Source: Gymnopilus junonius (taxonomy: Eukaryota; Basidiomycota; Agaricomycetes; Agaricales; Galerinaceae). From it: a stretch of 45,413 bases of DNA. Within the stretch, counting starts at the first letter, position 1; every line of letters begins with the position of its first letter. Shown here in pieces: positions 31,478 to 40,500 of this stretch. The notes under the pieces were generated by a model. The model saw nothing but the letters and a program-made list of their open reading frames with translations, was not told the origin of the DNA and did no database searches. Location of the stretch: the NCBI GenBank assembly GCA_015501075.1, contig JADNYJ010000274.1:1-45413 (forward strand). Reading direction: 5' to 3'. Position numbers and translations under genes: made by a program.

Positions 31478-32615
31478 ATGTCTAGCAGAAAACAAAAGGT
31501 ATGTTTCGTTATTTACCTGTGGCCATCCACCCTGAAATCTTCCTCAGCCCAGCACTGATCCTCCCAACAACGAAGGTCATAGCAAATGCCAGAAGAAGGT
31601 TGCGTAAGTATTTCTTTCCTGTCCCACCTCACAGCACAGAGGGTTGACTTTGTCTCCCTCGCTTACCCTGTCATTGACTTTGTCTCGACTTTGCCCATGT
31701 TGACTTTGTCTCATGGCTGACTTTATCTGGTTATCACCATACAACTCTGTGGCTGATATTTCCTAAACAGTTTGGATGATGCTGATGAAAGTGACACTGG
31801 CACTGCTGACCGAGAGGTCCCGTAAGTATTGCCATATGAAAGGATTTTTATTTTAACTGACCTGGTATTTGTTTCACAGACCTCAGCGGCGTTCCTCAAA
31901 GATTGTTCCACATCGTTCAGGTCGCCATCACCCAAAAACAATGCAACTGACACCTCAAGAACATACATCTGAGCAGCTGGTTGAAGGATCTCAGACATTC
32001 ATCTTCGAAATGCAACCACCCCAAGCTGAAGTGCCATGCGCCAACAATTCTTCATCGGAATTCAGCTATATGTATGACTTATACCGTACTTCGTACTTGT
32101 GGCCCGAGGGTCCTGTCCTGGGTATACAGATACAGTTGGACAAGGATGCTGTTTATAAACCCCCATGTGAAAAGGAGTGGCTGCCGCTTCTGAAAGGCCA
32201 TAGGCTGCCCGCCGGTTTTGTTGAGATGTGGCTGCATATGGAGCATGCGCAGGGCGCTGCTGCCTTAAACCTTCCTCCCTATCGACAACCATCTCGAGAG
32301 GCCGTACAACAGTGCAGTCTCATGCCATCCCCTCCCGGTCAGGGTGCTTCATATAAGGCTCAGTCTGAGGATGATCAAGAGGAGTTCAACTATTCACCTC
32401 CCCCTCCTAACCAGCTGGCTTTGCATAAGCACATCAAAAAGCAGGTCTATGTCAACGTCCCTACCTTTAAACCATCAGCGTATAAGGGCAAGGGCAAAGC
32501 CAAGGCAATTCCTCAAGACCAAGAGGAAGGAGGTACCTCTGGATCCGAGACTGCGGATTCCAACCTTCAGGAATCTGATGCCTCAAATGACAAGGACCAT
32601 TTATATTTAACCTAA
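31478..32615 (+). CDS. Four-exon gene, basic nuclear-like protein of unknown function
   Basis: Exons 31478-31498, 31548-31603, 31771-31821 and 31880-32615 join in frame to encode 287 residues. Introns are 31499-31547 (49 bp), 31604-31770 (167 bp) and 31822-31879 (58 bp), with GTATGT or GTAAGT donors and CAG acceptors. The start is the first ATG after a TATA box, and the short first exon reads MSSRKQK. The N-terminus is basic and hydrophilic (RRSSKIVPHRSGRHHP). The central part reads YDLYRTSYLWPEGPVLGIQI then PPCEKEWLPLLKGH. The C-terminus is Pro-rich and then Lys/Gly and Ser/Asp/Glu-rich (KGKGKAKAIPQ). No known domain is recognised; the KGKGKAKA and RR segments could be nuclear signals. The long second intron carries four TGACTTTGTC-type motifs. 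It appears intact. Confidence 0.75.
31604..31770 (+). other. Long intron carrying a TGACTTTGTC array
   Basis: 167 bp against 49 and 58 bp for its neighbours. TGACTTTGTC at 31645, 31675 and 31701, and TGACTTTATC at 31718. A CACAG at 31629-31633 could be an older acceptor that would give an intron of ordinary size. Confidence 0.6.
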
Positions 32616-33092
32616 TGTTCTTTTCTTTTTTTTCTTTTCTGCTATTACTAAGTCCTTTGTGGACTTTATACCTAACTTTCATATCCAACTTATGACATTC
32701 CTTTATGTTTTTTATCTACTTTCTAATAGTCTTTTGGCTTGTGATTTTTTTGATTTTTGGCCCAACTTCTACATCTGTCATTACTGGTAATCTTTAGACT
32801 ACTTTGTTACTACTTCATGGTTTTCTTGCTTTAAATATACCTCTTTGCTCTTAAAACTATTGAGATAACATTCTTCAAATTTAGAAAGCTACAATAAATG
32901 TACTGGAAAGGAATAACATGAAGAACTTGGATACTGTAGGAGTAGCTGACTTTGGAAATAATTTTGATTTCAGCAAATACAGCTCTAAGAAATGTAGAAA
33001 GCAAGAAACTTGCAGACAATACCAATAACTTATGTTATACAGATATTTCATCTTGGGCCTTATAAGATAACCAGATGATAATGCATAAATCT
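32616..33092. other. 3' flank and AT-rich spacer
   Basis: T-rich sequence directly after the stop codon, likely the 3' UTR, then AT-rich DNA with no gene. Confidence 0.5.
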
Positions 33093-33100
33093 TTAACTAC

Positions 33101-33837
33101 TAGTGTTGCCAAAGTTTGGTCCAGAACCAATGCAGAGAACCAGAACTAACTGAACTGAACTGAAAAGTTCAGTTCAGTCAGTTCTGGTTCTCCAGTTCTG
33201 TAACCTGTTTGGTTCTTGGTTCTCTAAATTGGCCAGAATTCCTGAACCATTTGAGAAAATATCAGAACCAACCTTTTAAATATAAAAATTGTAGTAAGAA
33301 ATAGTCCAGAAACAATGTAGAGAGTTGTATTACTGTACTGAACCAACCAACTCTTTGGCCACGTGATCATTTTTTTCCACCAACAATTCCCCAAAATTGT
33401 GATAAATCAAGAAAAAATTATTGCCAGGGTCAAAAAAAATTGGTGTAATGCATGATCAAAGAGTTGGTCAGTTCAGTACAGTATACTTGATTGATGTCAT
33501 GTTGGTACTGGAATGGCAAGTATCTCAGAGCTCAAAAGTGATTAGTCATTACCAAATAAGGAAACACTCATCTATTTGATAGTTTTGTGCTCAGTATGTG
33601 CTCAGAAACTGGCTACACAACACCTTTTCATTATAAATAGGGTCTATCTTCCTATCTTTGCCCTAAAAATTTATTTTTTTCACCTTTCTGTCCTTTCTAA
33701 TCAGTTAAGCTGTTTGAACCAGTTCTGAACAGTTTAGTTCTGGCTCTGTTCAGTTCTCTAACAATATTCTCTGTTCTATTCTCTGTTCTCAAAAAAAAAG
33801 GGTGAGAACTGGACTGAACTGAACTTCAGCAACACTA
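33101..33837. mobile_element. hAT-like MITE (737 bp)
   Basis: The ends are inverted repeats: TAGTGTTGCCAAAGTT at the left and, read inward from the right, TAGTGTTGCTGAAGTT (14 of 16 match). Flanks are TTAACTAC (33093-33100) and TTAACTAT (33838-33845), an 8 bp target duplication with one difference. Both the TAGTG end and the 8 bp duplication fit the hAT superfamily. Subterminal regions are full of GAACTGAACTGAA and CAGTTCTGGTTCT in both orientations. There is no transposase ORF, so it is non-autonomous. A second MITE is nested at 33333-33481. Confidence 0.75.
33333..33481. mobile_element. TA-flanked MITE M1 (149 bp), nested
   Basis: Terminal inverted repeats start CTGTACTGAAC and continue to ACCAACTCTTTG, matching at 22 of the first 24 positions. 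TA lies on both sides (33331-33332, 33482-33483), the target used by Tc1/mariner-type elements. It contains no ORF and sits inside the hAT-like MITE. Confidence 0.65.
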
Positions 33838-33892
33838 TTAACTATAGCAAAAAGAAAACAAAAAATGAATAGCTCAACTGCTTTTCATTCAT

Positions 33893-33975
33893 AGTCATGT
33901 GATAGTCTTATCACCAGAATCTCTATTGCTCCTGCTTGTTTTGTCTTGCTAATTACAGACTTAGCACAGTTCTCT
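33893..33975 (-). repeat. Inverted partner of 34680-34745
   Basis: The reverse complement (AGTCTGTAATTAGCAAGACA...) matches 34692 onward (AGTCTGTAATTAGCAAGGAA...) over about 45 bp. The two arms enclose the roughly 100 bp repeats and MITE M2. Confidence 0.55.
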
Positions 33976-34039
33976 GCAAAATCTATGTTTGTAACATTTC
34001 TCACTGGAGACAAAATCAGGTGGTGTGCCAAGTGTATCA

Positions 34040-34795
34040 AGGGATGCAGAGGTGAAGATCTTGCAAAGTGCTATGCTGTGTATGTTATTAGCAGAGAAAG
34101 AAACCAGGAGGAGTGAAAATAAAATAGTAAAAAATGCAGAGGCAAAGATATTGCAGGTACTATACTAATCCAACTGACTCTTTGGTCATGCATCACAAAG
34201 GCCACCAAAGAGAAGAGATTAAGCCATTTGTCATGTATCACCTGGCCTCCTGAAGACCATGACCTACTGCCAAAAATAGCATAAAAAGAGATCTAAAATT
34301 CAAAAAATTCCCCAGGCATACCAATTTTGTGTTTTTTGATAAGATTTGATATACCTTTTCCCAACTCCCTTGAAATTCCTGTAATATGCCTATTATTTTA
34401 AAAATTTTAGCACCTTTGGCAAAGATATTTACCTCTTCATCACATATCCTGGGACTCTTCAAAGAGCTGAAGAAATAGCCAGAGGTGGTCATGCATCACC
34501 CAGCTGAAGAGTTAGTCAGATTAGTACAGTACTATACTGAGTGCATTATTGGCAGAGAAAGAAAGGAGCAGCAAAGATAAAGTGACAAGAGATGCAGATA
34601 GGAAGATGTTGTAGAGTGCTACACTGAGAAAAAAACCAAGAGCAGCAAAAATAAAATAGCAAGAAATGTGGAGGCAATGATATTGCAGAATATAGTAGCA
34701 AGTCTGTAATTAGCAAGGAACAACAAGCAAGAGCAATAGAGATAAAGTAGCAAGAGATGTGAAGGCAAAAATCTTGTAGGCTAAAGTAAAATGGG
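34040..34795 (+). repeat. Diverged repeats of about 100 bp
   Basis: Units of the form GTGCTATGCTGAGT, GGCAGAGAAAGAAACCAGGA, GAGCAGTGAAAATAAAATAG, CAAGAAATGCAGAGGCAAAG, ATCTTGCAG occur about five times here and again at 35880-36145. MITE M2 interrupts one unit. No protein is supported. Confidence 0.65.
34160..34529. mobile_element. TA-flanked MITE M2 (370 bp)
   Basis: Terminal inverted repeats CTATACTAATCCAACTGACTCTT / CTGTACTAATCTGACTAACT... match at 19 of 23 positions, all differences being transitions. TA flanks both ends (34158-34159, 34530-34531). The ends resemble those of M1 (CTGTACTGAAC...AACTCTTTGG), so both belong to one family. Removing the element and one TA restores a normal unit of the surrounding 100 bp repeat. 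The interior has no transposase. Confidence 0.65.
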
Positions 34796-35879
34796 AGAAC
34801 TATATTTCTTTGAGAATCTCATAGACAACCACCATGATTACATATGAAGAATACCTGTAGGTGCAGTATCTAATATTACTAAAGACTAATTTGGGAGTAC
34901 TGTGCTGAGTACTGTTAATGACCCTGAAGTTGGCCAAATAGTGTAATTGGCCCAAAATTAGCTATTTTCACTATAGCACACTTGCTGTGTCAATTAAATC
35001 TGGTTTTTTGCATGAGATGGTGAGAATAAATAAGGCAAAGATAAAAATTTAAATATGAGACCAAGAGCCTCTCTAATAAGAGTGTAGAGGGGTGGCAAAG
35101 TGCAAAAATGCAATAACATTATCAATTTCCTAAGCAGAAAATACTAGACCCCATAATACTACTTCTTTGTCTTGTTCTTCAGTGCACTCTTCTCTGCTTT
35201 GATATATGAATATTAGATTTTAGATAGTACCTTTTAATTTGTTTAGATTGATTAAGGTTTTAGTCTCTTGTACTACCCTGCAGTTCACCATGAAAGTAAG
35301 TAAGATTTTTCCAAGCTGCTACCAAACCTTCAGAAGTCTGACACATTGCCTAAGGGATTTGAAAGTTATTGTATTATAGCATTATATAAAAGCACTCTTT
35401 ATAGTCTAAAAATTAATATATTATACTGAGAAAATTTTTACTGATTTTACTTGAGTGTTCAGGTGCTCTGAATCAAAAAATATACATTTTGGCATACTAA
35501 CAAAGCTGAAACTCAGGCTTGAACAGAAGTAAATAATATAATTGAATATTTATATGAGAATATGCTCCAAAAGAATATCTTTTCATTAAATATATACTTT
35601 TGAAGGTGTTATAGAGAAGCACATCCACTATGCTTGAAAAAAGATACTACAGAGCTATTTATATATATCTTGGCTGCCTCTCAGGACCCTAATGCTGACT
35701 ATTTCCTTGCTGATCAACTTCTCTATAAATGCTTCAATTAGACCCACTTGTAAAGAAAATTTTATAAATAAGCTTACAGAGCATAAAAAATCATAAAGAT
35801 TTAGATTTATATACTTTAAATATTTTTCTCTATAGCTATTCTAATTTTATTGTTATGCATTAATTACATAGGATGATAT
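34796..35879. other. AT-rich spacer
   Basis: About 1.1 kb, very AT-rich, without a recognisable gene, repeat or RNA. Confidence 0.5.
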
Positions 35880-36145
35880 TTATTATGGATCCTGAAAAGG
35901 CTAAGTACAGGATCATGTATAGTAAGTACATTATTGAAAAAGAAAAAAAAACAAGGAGCAGTGATGATCAAATAGCAAAGAATGCAGAGATGAAGATGTT
36001 GCAGAGTGCTATGTTGAGTGTGTGTTATAGGCAGAGAAAAAAAGAAACCAGGAGCAGTGGAAATAAAATAGCAAGGAATATAGAGGCAAAGATCTTGCAG
36101 ATGCTATGCTGAGTACATTATTGAAAAAGAAAAAAACTAAGAGAA
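35880..36145 (+). repeat. Second block of the roughly 100 bp repeat
   Basis: Two to three units (TACATTATTGAAAAAGAAAA, ACAAGGAGCAGTG, CAAATAGCAAAGAATGCAGA, GATGTTGCAGAGTGCTATG) related to 34040-34795. The 79-residue ORF over it is repeat-derived. Confidence 0.65.
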
Positions 36146-36149
36146 CAGT

Positions 36150-37360
36150 TACATAAACAATTTCCAAAATAGTTTTCTTACTGATTTTTCAAGCAGTTTC
36201 TGAAAGTGTTTCCTAAAGAGTTTCTTAAAACAGTTTGCCAAAAGAATTCCCAAACAGTCTCTTAAAGGATTTCATGAACAGAATTCCCTGAATGGTGATT
36301 CTCTAAAGAATTTCCCAAAGAGTTTTCTGAAAGAATTCCCCAAAACAGTTATCTGAAAAAACTTTCCAAACAGTTTTCTGAAAGAATTTCCCCAAACAGT
36401 TTTCTAAAGTAATTGTCTAAACAGTTGCCTAAAAGAATTTGCTAAACAGTTTCCTGAAAGAATTTACTAGACAGTTTCTAAAGAATTTCTCATATAGTTT
36501 CCTTGTACTAAATGTACTTGACTTGCTTTGCCTGTAGAATTTTCTCTACAGTTTTCTGAAGAATTTATTATATAGTTTCCAAACAACTTTGCTTCTTGTA
36601 AATATACTTGACTTGCTTCACTTGTAGAACTTTCTGTACAAATTTCTGAACAATCTTCCAAACAATTTTATATAGAATTTTCTATACAGTTTTCTGAAGA
36701 ATTTTCTGGAAGAATTTTCTAAACACTTTTCTGAAAGAGTTTTCTGAAAGAATTTTCTGCAAGAGTTTCCTGAGGAATTTCCTGAACAGTTTCCTGTAAG
36801 AGTTTCCTGAAAAATTTTCTGAACAGTTTCCTACAAGAGTGTCCTGAGAAATTTTCTGAACAGTTTCCTACAAGAGTGTTCTGAGGAATTTGCTAAAGAA
36901 TTTGCTGAACAGTTTCCTGCAAGAATTTCCTGCAAGAGTTGCCTGCAAGAATTTCCTACAAGAGTTGCCTGAAAGAATTTCCTGCAAGAGTTTTCTGGAA
37001 GAATTTCCTGAGGACATTCCTGAACAGTTTCCTGCAAAAGTTGCCTGAGGAATTTCCTACAAGAGTTTCCCAAAGAATTTTCTGAATAGTTTTCTGAATA
37101 GTTTCCTGAAAGAGTTTTCTGCAAGAAATTCTTGAAGAGTTTCTTTGAAGAATTTCCTAAAAAATAGAGTTTCCTGAATGGTTTCCTAGAAGAATTTTCT
37201 GCACAGTTTCCTAGAAGAATTTCCCACACAGTTTCCTGAAGAATTTTCCAAAGAATTTCCTAAACAGTTTTCTGAATAGTTGATACTCAACTTGAAATTT
37301 CACATATAGTTTCCTGAAAAGAATTTCTCTAAACAGTTTCCTATAAGAATTTCCTAATCA
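36150..37360 (+). repeat. Degenerate array of a 12 bp unit
   Basis: About 1.2 kb built from AAGAATTTCCTG and AACAGTTTCCTG, roughly 100 units with point changes and small gaps. Because the unit is four codons, plus-strand segments read EEFPEQFP-like and the minus strand gives long Leu/Asn/Ser ORFs (for example 36831-37229), but stops occur in every frame. A related Q/P/E-rich stretch (PTIAKELPQQLPEELP) runs on at 37400-37470. Confidence 0.85.
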
Positions 37361-37621
37361 ACTTTCTGCACAAGCTTGTTTTTCTGCTCTATGCTACAAA
37401 CATTTATCCCAACAATTGCCCCAACAATTGCCAAAGAATTGCCCCAACAATTGCCAGAAGAGTTGCCAGGATGGTGTGACATGACAGAAAATGTTCATTT
37501 TAAACACAGGAAACAGTTGCCAGAAATTCTCTCAAAAGAAACAGTTTTACCCCAGGAAACTCTCCTAAAAACTGTTTCCTAGGGCCTCCAAGGCTAATAG
37601 TTCGACATGCAAAAATTAGCC
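37361..37621. other. Junction between 12 bp array and Copia fragment
   Basis: Contains repeated CAACAATTGCC units. An inverted pair, GGCCTCCAAGGCTAATAGTT and AATTAGCCTTAGAGGCC, lies at 37583-37632. No gene is seen. Confidence 0.4.
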
Positions 37622-38392
37622 TTAGAGGCCCCCCAAAAGAGTGTCCTGAAGTGCTGCTCCTCGCTTGTATGCATCGCAATCCTTGATTCCATGCGCTGGG
37701 TCATTGCAGAAGATACAGGGATGCTTCCCAGAGTTAGAGGAAGCAGCCAGAGTGCTCCCAACTGATATAGCATCATTTGCATGTCGTTTGCATTGTATAT
37801 CCTCTGTAACAAATGCAGCTTGAAGAGTAGACTTGGAGAGGGAGTCCTTGAGCAGTAGAGATGACACAAATGCGCTGTATTCATCAGGGAGTGCCCTAAT
37901 GAGTGCCATGCAAGCCAACTCCTCATCCAGCTTCTCCAGAGTGAAATCCTTTGGTCTGAGGTCTCTAATTTGCTGCAGAGCAGTGTCAACTTGATTGAGA
38001 AGGGCCTGCAGTGATTCCTCCTCTAATTTGCGAATGGAGAATAGGTCATCATAGGCATTGAACCTAGAACCTGGCTTCTTCTGCAAATGGATGTCCTCCA
38101 AAGCCTTCCACATTGCCACTGGATCGTCCCTGATTCCGTTGAAATGTACTCTCTGTGGTGCCTCCACCATCAAGAACAGTATTCCAGCTGCCTTGTCTGC
38201 TTTCTGCTCCCAAATCTCCACTTTTTCGAGGTCTGAGTTGGTGGATGAGGTTGAAATTCTGGGCTTAACTTGCTTAGTAGACACTATGCACCACAGGCCA
38301 GTTGCATGGAACCAGGCCTCCATTTCACTGTTCTAGGTGCCATAGTTGGTGTCAGAAAGTTTTTGGAAGGTAGGAGTGGAGTTGGTGTTCAT
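37622..38392 (-). pseudogene. Copia-type Gag, one premature stop
   Basis: Gag of a Ty1/Copia retrotransposon, the capsid protein that packages element RNA. The 257-codon frame starts at ATG 38392-38390 (MNTNSTPTFQKLSDTNYGT) and continues EMEAWFHATGLWCIVS after a TAG at 38335-38333, probably an altered Trp codon because this family has an aromatic there. The middle matches the UBN2/retrotransposon Gag pattern (MWKALEDIHLQKKPGSRFNA, LLNQVDTALQQIRDL, ALIRALPDEYSAFVSSLL). A zinc knuckle CIFCNDPAHGIKDC lies near the C-terminus. No protease, integrase or RT follows: the element ends in the 12 bp array region. Confidence 0.85.
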
Positions 38393-38948
38393 AGTGGGCA
38401 GAATGAGGCTGAAAAGGCAAAAAGGCAAAGTAGTAGAGTTGACACTTTATAGGAATAAGTATTGATTGTGAATGACGAGGTGATCAAATGAGGATGCAAT
38501 GAAGCAGGCACATCAAGGGTGTGACCTATAACAGATAGTCCATGTTGCAAAGAATGCGGCAAGGGTGTAGGCAAGGAAATGCGCAAAGATGAACGAAGTG
38601 CTGATCTCACTGAGTTGAGATGCAAGACAATCTTCAATGATAACTCGAGGACCAGCAGTTGGAATGATGTGAAATGAGGCAATGTGAATAGCGGTAATAC
38701 CAGTACTCAGTATGCGAAGTTGTGAATGTGTGCAAGAACGAATGGGCATGTTGTGAAGCGAAGTTGAATTGAGTCCTAAATGGTCAAATTGAAGAAACGC
38801 AGTTTGCACATTTGTCCGGGTAGCTATCTGCGTATAACTGCGTAGGCATGGCCGGGAACGTGTATGCATGTGTGTATCGAAGTTGCGAAGCGGCAATCTG
38901 CTAGAGTGTAAAGGAAATGAATAAAGTTGATTCCTGCAGTCTCAGATG
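38393..38948 (-). other. Copia leader region
   Basis: About 555 bp between the primer-binding site and Gag on the minus strand. Short ORFs here are open by chance; no protein is recognised. Confidence 0.5.
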
Positions 38949-38963
38949 CCGGGGCCCATAACC
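38949..38963 (-). other. Copia primer-binding site
   Basis: On the minus strand GGTTATGGGCCCCGG follows the LTR end directly, the position of the minus-strand primer site. The priming tRNA cannot be named from sequence alone. Confidence 0.55.
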
Positions 38964-39128
38964 TGTTAGAAGGACTGAAGTCCAGAGTTAAGAACTATCT
39001 AAATACAAGGAGAAACTATGTACTACTCACCTGAAGTCCAGAGTTAAGAACTAAGGACTTCAGGAGGACTTAGCTACAATGTAACTACTCTGTGACATGT
39101 AACATATCATGTGAGAGTCACTCTAACA
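38964..39128 (-). repeat. Copia 5' LTR (165 bp)
   Basis: On the minus strand it starts TGTTAGAGTGACTC and ends TTCTAACA, giving TG...CA ends with a 7 bp inverted repeat TGTTAGA/TCTAACA. It contains an internal repeat of CTGAAGTCCAGAGTTAAGAA at about 38976-39000 and 39031-39052. It abuts LINE G, into which the element probably inserted. The 3' LTR is absent. Confidence 0.7.
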
Positions 39129-39129
39129 A

Positions 39130-40151
39130 CTAATGTCGTATGTCCAGTCAGAGGCCGAATTGTACGTGCCATGAAGGGCGTCCTAGAGGGAGGGCATATC
39201 ATGGCAGGGCTGTCTGTTGAATTGGATAGCCTCGGAGGGTGGCAACTTGCGCTGCTGGATCCAGTTCATTAGATCCCAGGGGCGCTTGTTAGTAGTGGCA
39301 ACTTCAGTGATGCATTCATCAAAGAACTTGCGTTTAGCAGCTTTAACAGCTCTGCAAAAAATTTTATGGTTATCACGAGAGTTATCTCGCTGATAAGCAT
39401 TGAAGGAATCCTCACAGGAGTCATCCCACCAAGAACGGGAGTGAGGGGAGATACGAATCATCTTGGAATACTTTCGCCAAGCATCCGAGAAGGCAGAAGC
39501 CACATCCGAAGACACAGCCTCCACCTGATCCGGGGAGTCGATTGGCAGCAAGGGATCAATGCCCTTGAGCTTCTCAATGATGGACAACACGAAGTCATCC
39601 AATTGATCTGGTGGCAGTGAGCGCATCAGAACAGTTGCTGCCGCCAGAGCGACAGAAATAGAACAGGCCAACGGAACATGGTCCGATGGCCCACGCCAAA
39701 GTTCACCTCTCCGAGTGCCTGCAGACAGCTCCTCAGTAGGTTGAACGAAGATGAGGTCGATGACCGACTCTCGTTGAGATGGGTTGCCAGGGATGTGAGT
39801 GGGGCCCGGATTGACTGGGGGAGAAAGCATCAATCCCAGTGTGGCTGCCGTATTCAGCAGGTTATTGGCTGTCGTCCGATGATGCAGGACACCAGGGTCC
39901 CACTTATTTGAGTGACAGTTGAAGTCACCCCCCATGTAATGAAACATTGGGAGAAAGTCGGCCTGCTCGGTGAGCAAGTCGATAGCTGTGTGCTTATCGT
40001 CCGAATACACATTCAGTAAGTTAACAATGGCGTCTCCGGTAAACAGAGACACTGCCATGATGTCATGGTGATCTATAAGATCGCATCGCATAGCAGGGCG
40101 CCAGGGGTTCAACCTCATCGAAACGTAGGTCAGAATGCGTGGCCGGAGCCC
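39130..40151 (-). mobile_element. LINE copy G fragment
   Basis: Minus-strand 1.0 kb piece of ORF2 covering most of the endonuclease and the linker to RT. The left end is cut by the Copia LTR, the right end by the inverted-repeat structure at 40152. No poly-A and no target duplication. Confidence 0.88.
39130..40151 (-). pseudogene. LINE ORF2 endonuclease part (G)
   Basis: Open from the right edge to TAG at 39185-39183, where other copies read SLWDA (TGG>TAG). It includes NLLNVYSDDKHTAIDLL, GGDFNCHSNKWDPG, SVIDLIFVQ and PSDHVPLAC of the endonuclease. It is the only copy that keeps an Arg codon (CGA, RPAMRCDL) where B2, E and H have TGA, so it shows the ancestral reading of that site. The first 30 residues of the ORF come from the neighbouring inverted repeat. 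Confidence 0.85.
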
Positions 40152-40417
40152 GTGGTGTTGCGAGGTATCGACGTTTTGCGATGGTGGTGGTTTGTGGGAA
40201 AGAAGGATGCTCGCAACAATGATACATGTCTGGAATCGCATCCCTACATCCACTCTATCTGATTCAACACCTTATGAAGCCTGGAACCACCAGAAACCAG
40301 ACATTTCGCATTTCAGAGTTTGGGGATGCTTAGCCTATGTCTTTATTCAGAAGGACAAGCATCCTTCTTTCCCACAAACCACCACCATCGCAAAACGTCG
40401 ATACCTCGCAACACCAC
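40152..40417. repeat. 59 bp perfect inverted repeat with 148 bp loop
   Basis: The left arm 40152-40210 (GTGGTGTTGCGAGGTATCGA...) and right arm 40359-40417 are exact reverse complements over 59 bp. The loop holds a Copia integrase fragment. Perfect identity implies recent origin. Confidence 0.95.
40186..40360 (+). pseudogene. Copia integrase C-terminal fragment
   Basis: The plus strand reads ATMIHVWNRIPTSTLSDSTP then YEAWNHQKPDISHFRVWGCL and AYVFIQKDK, the conserved stretch at the end of the Copia integrase core (NR.PTS...TPYE.W...KP..SH.R.WGC.AYV). Both ends are lost; reading on into the right arm gives unrelated residues. The opposite strand orientation relative to the Copia Gag at 37622 suggests a different copy or an inversion. 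Confidence 0.85.
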
Positions 40418-40500
40418 AATTCTCCTCCACAACCTGCGATCTGGTTCTTGGATAGCTGTTTACAGTTATTCGAGTGTGTATGCACCTTTAGTGCAAGTCG

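Noticed and set aside
36831..37229. 132-residue minus-strand ORF rich in Leu, Asn and Ser
   Set aside because: It arises from the 12 bp array; frames open and close with small gaps.
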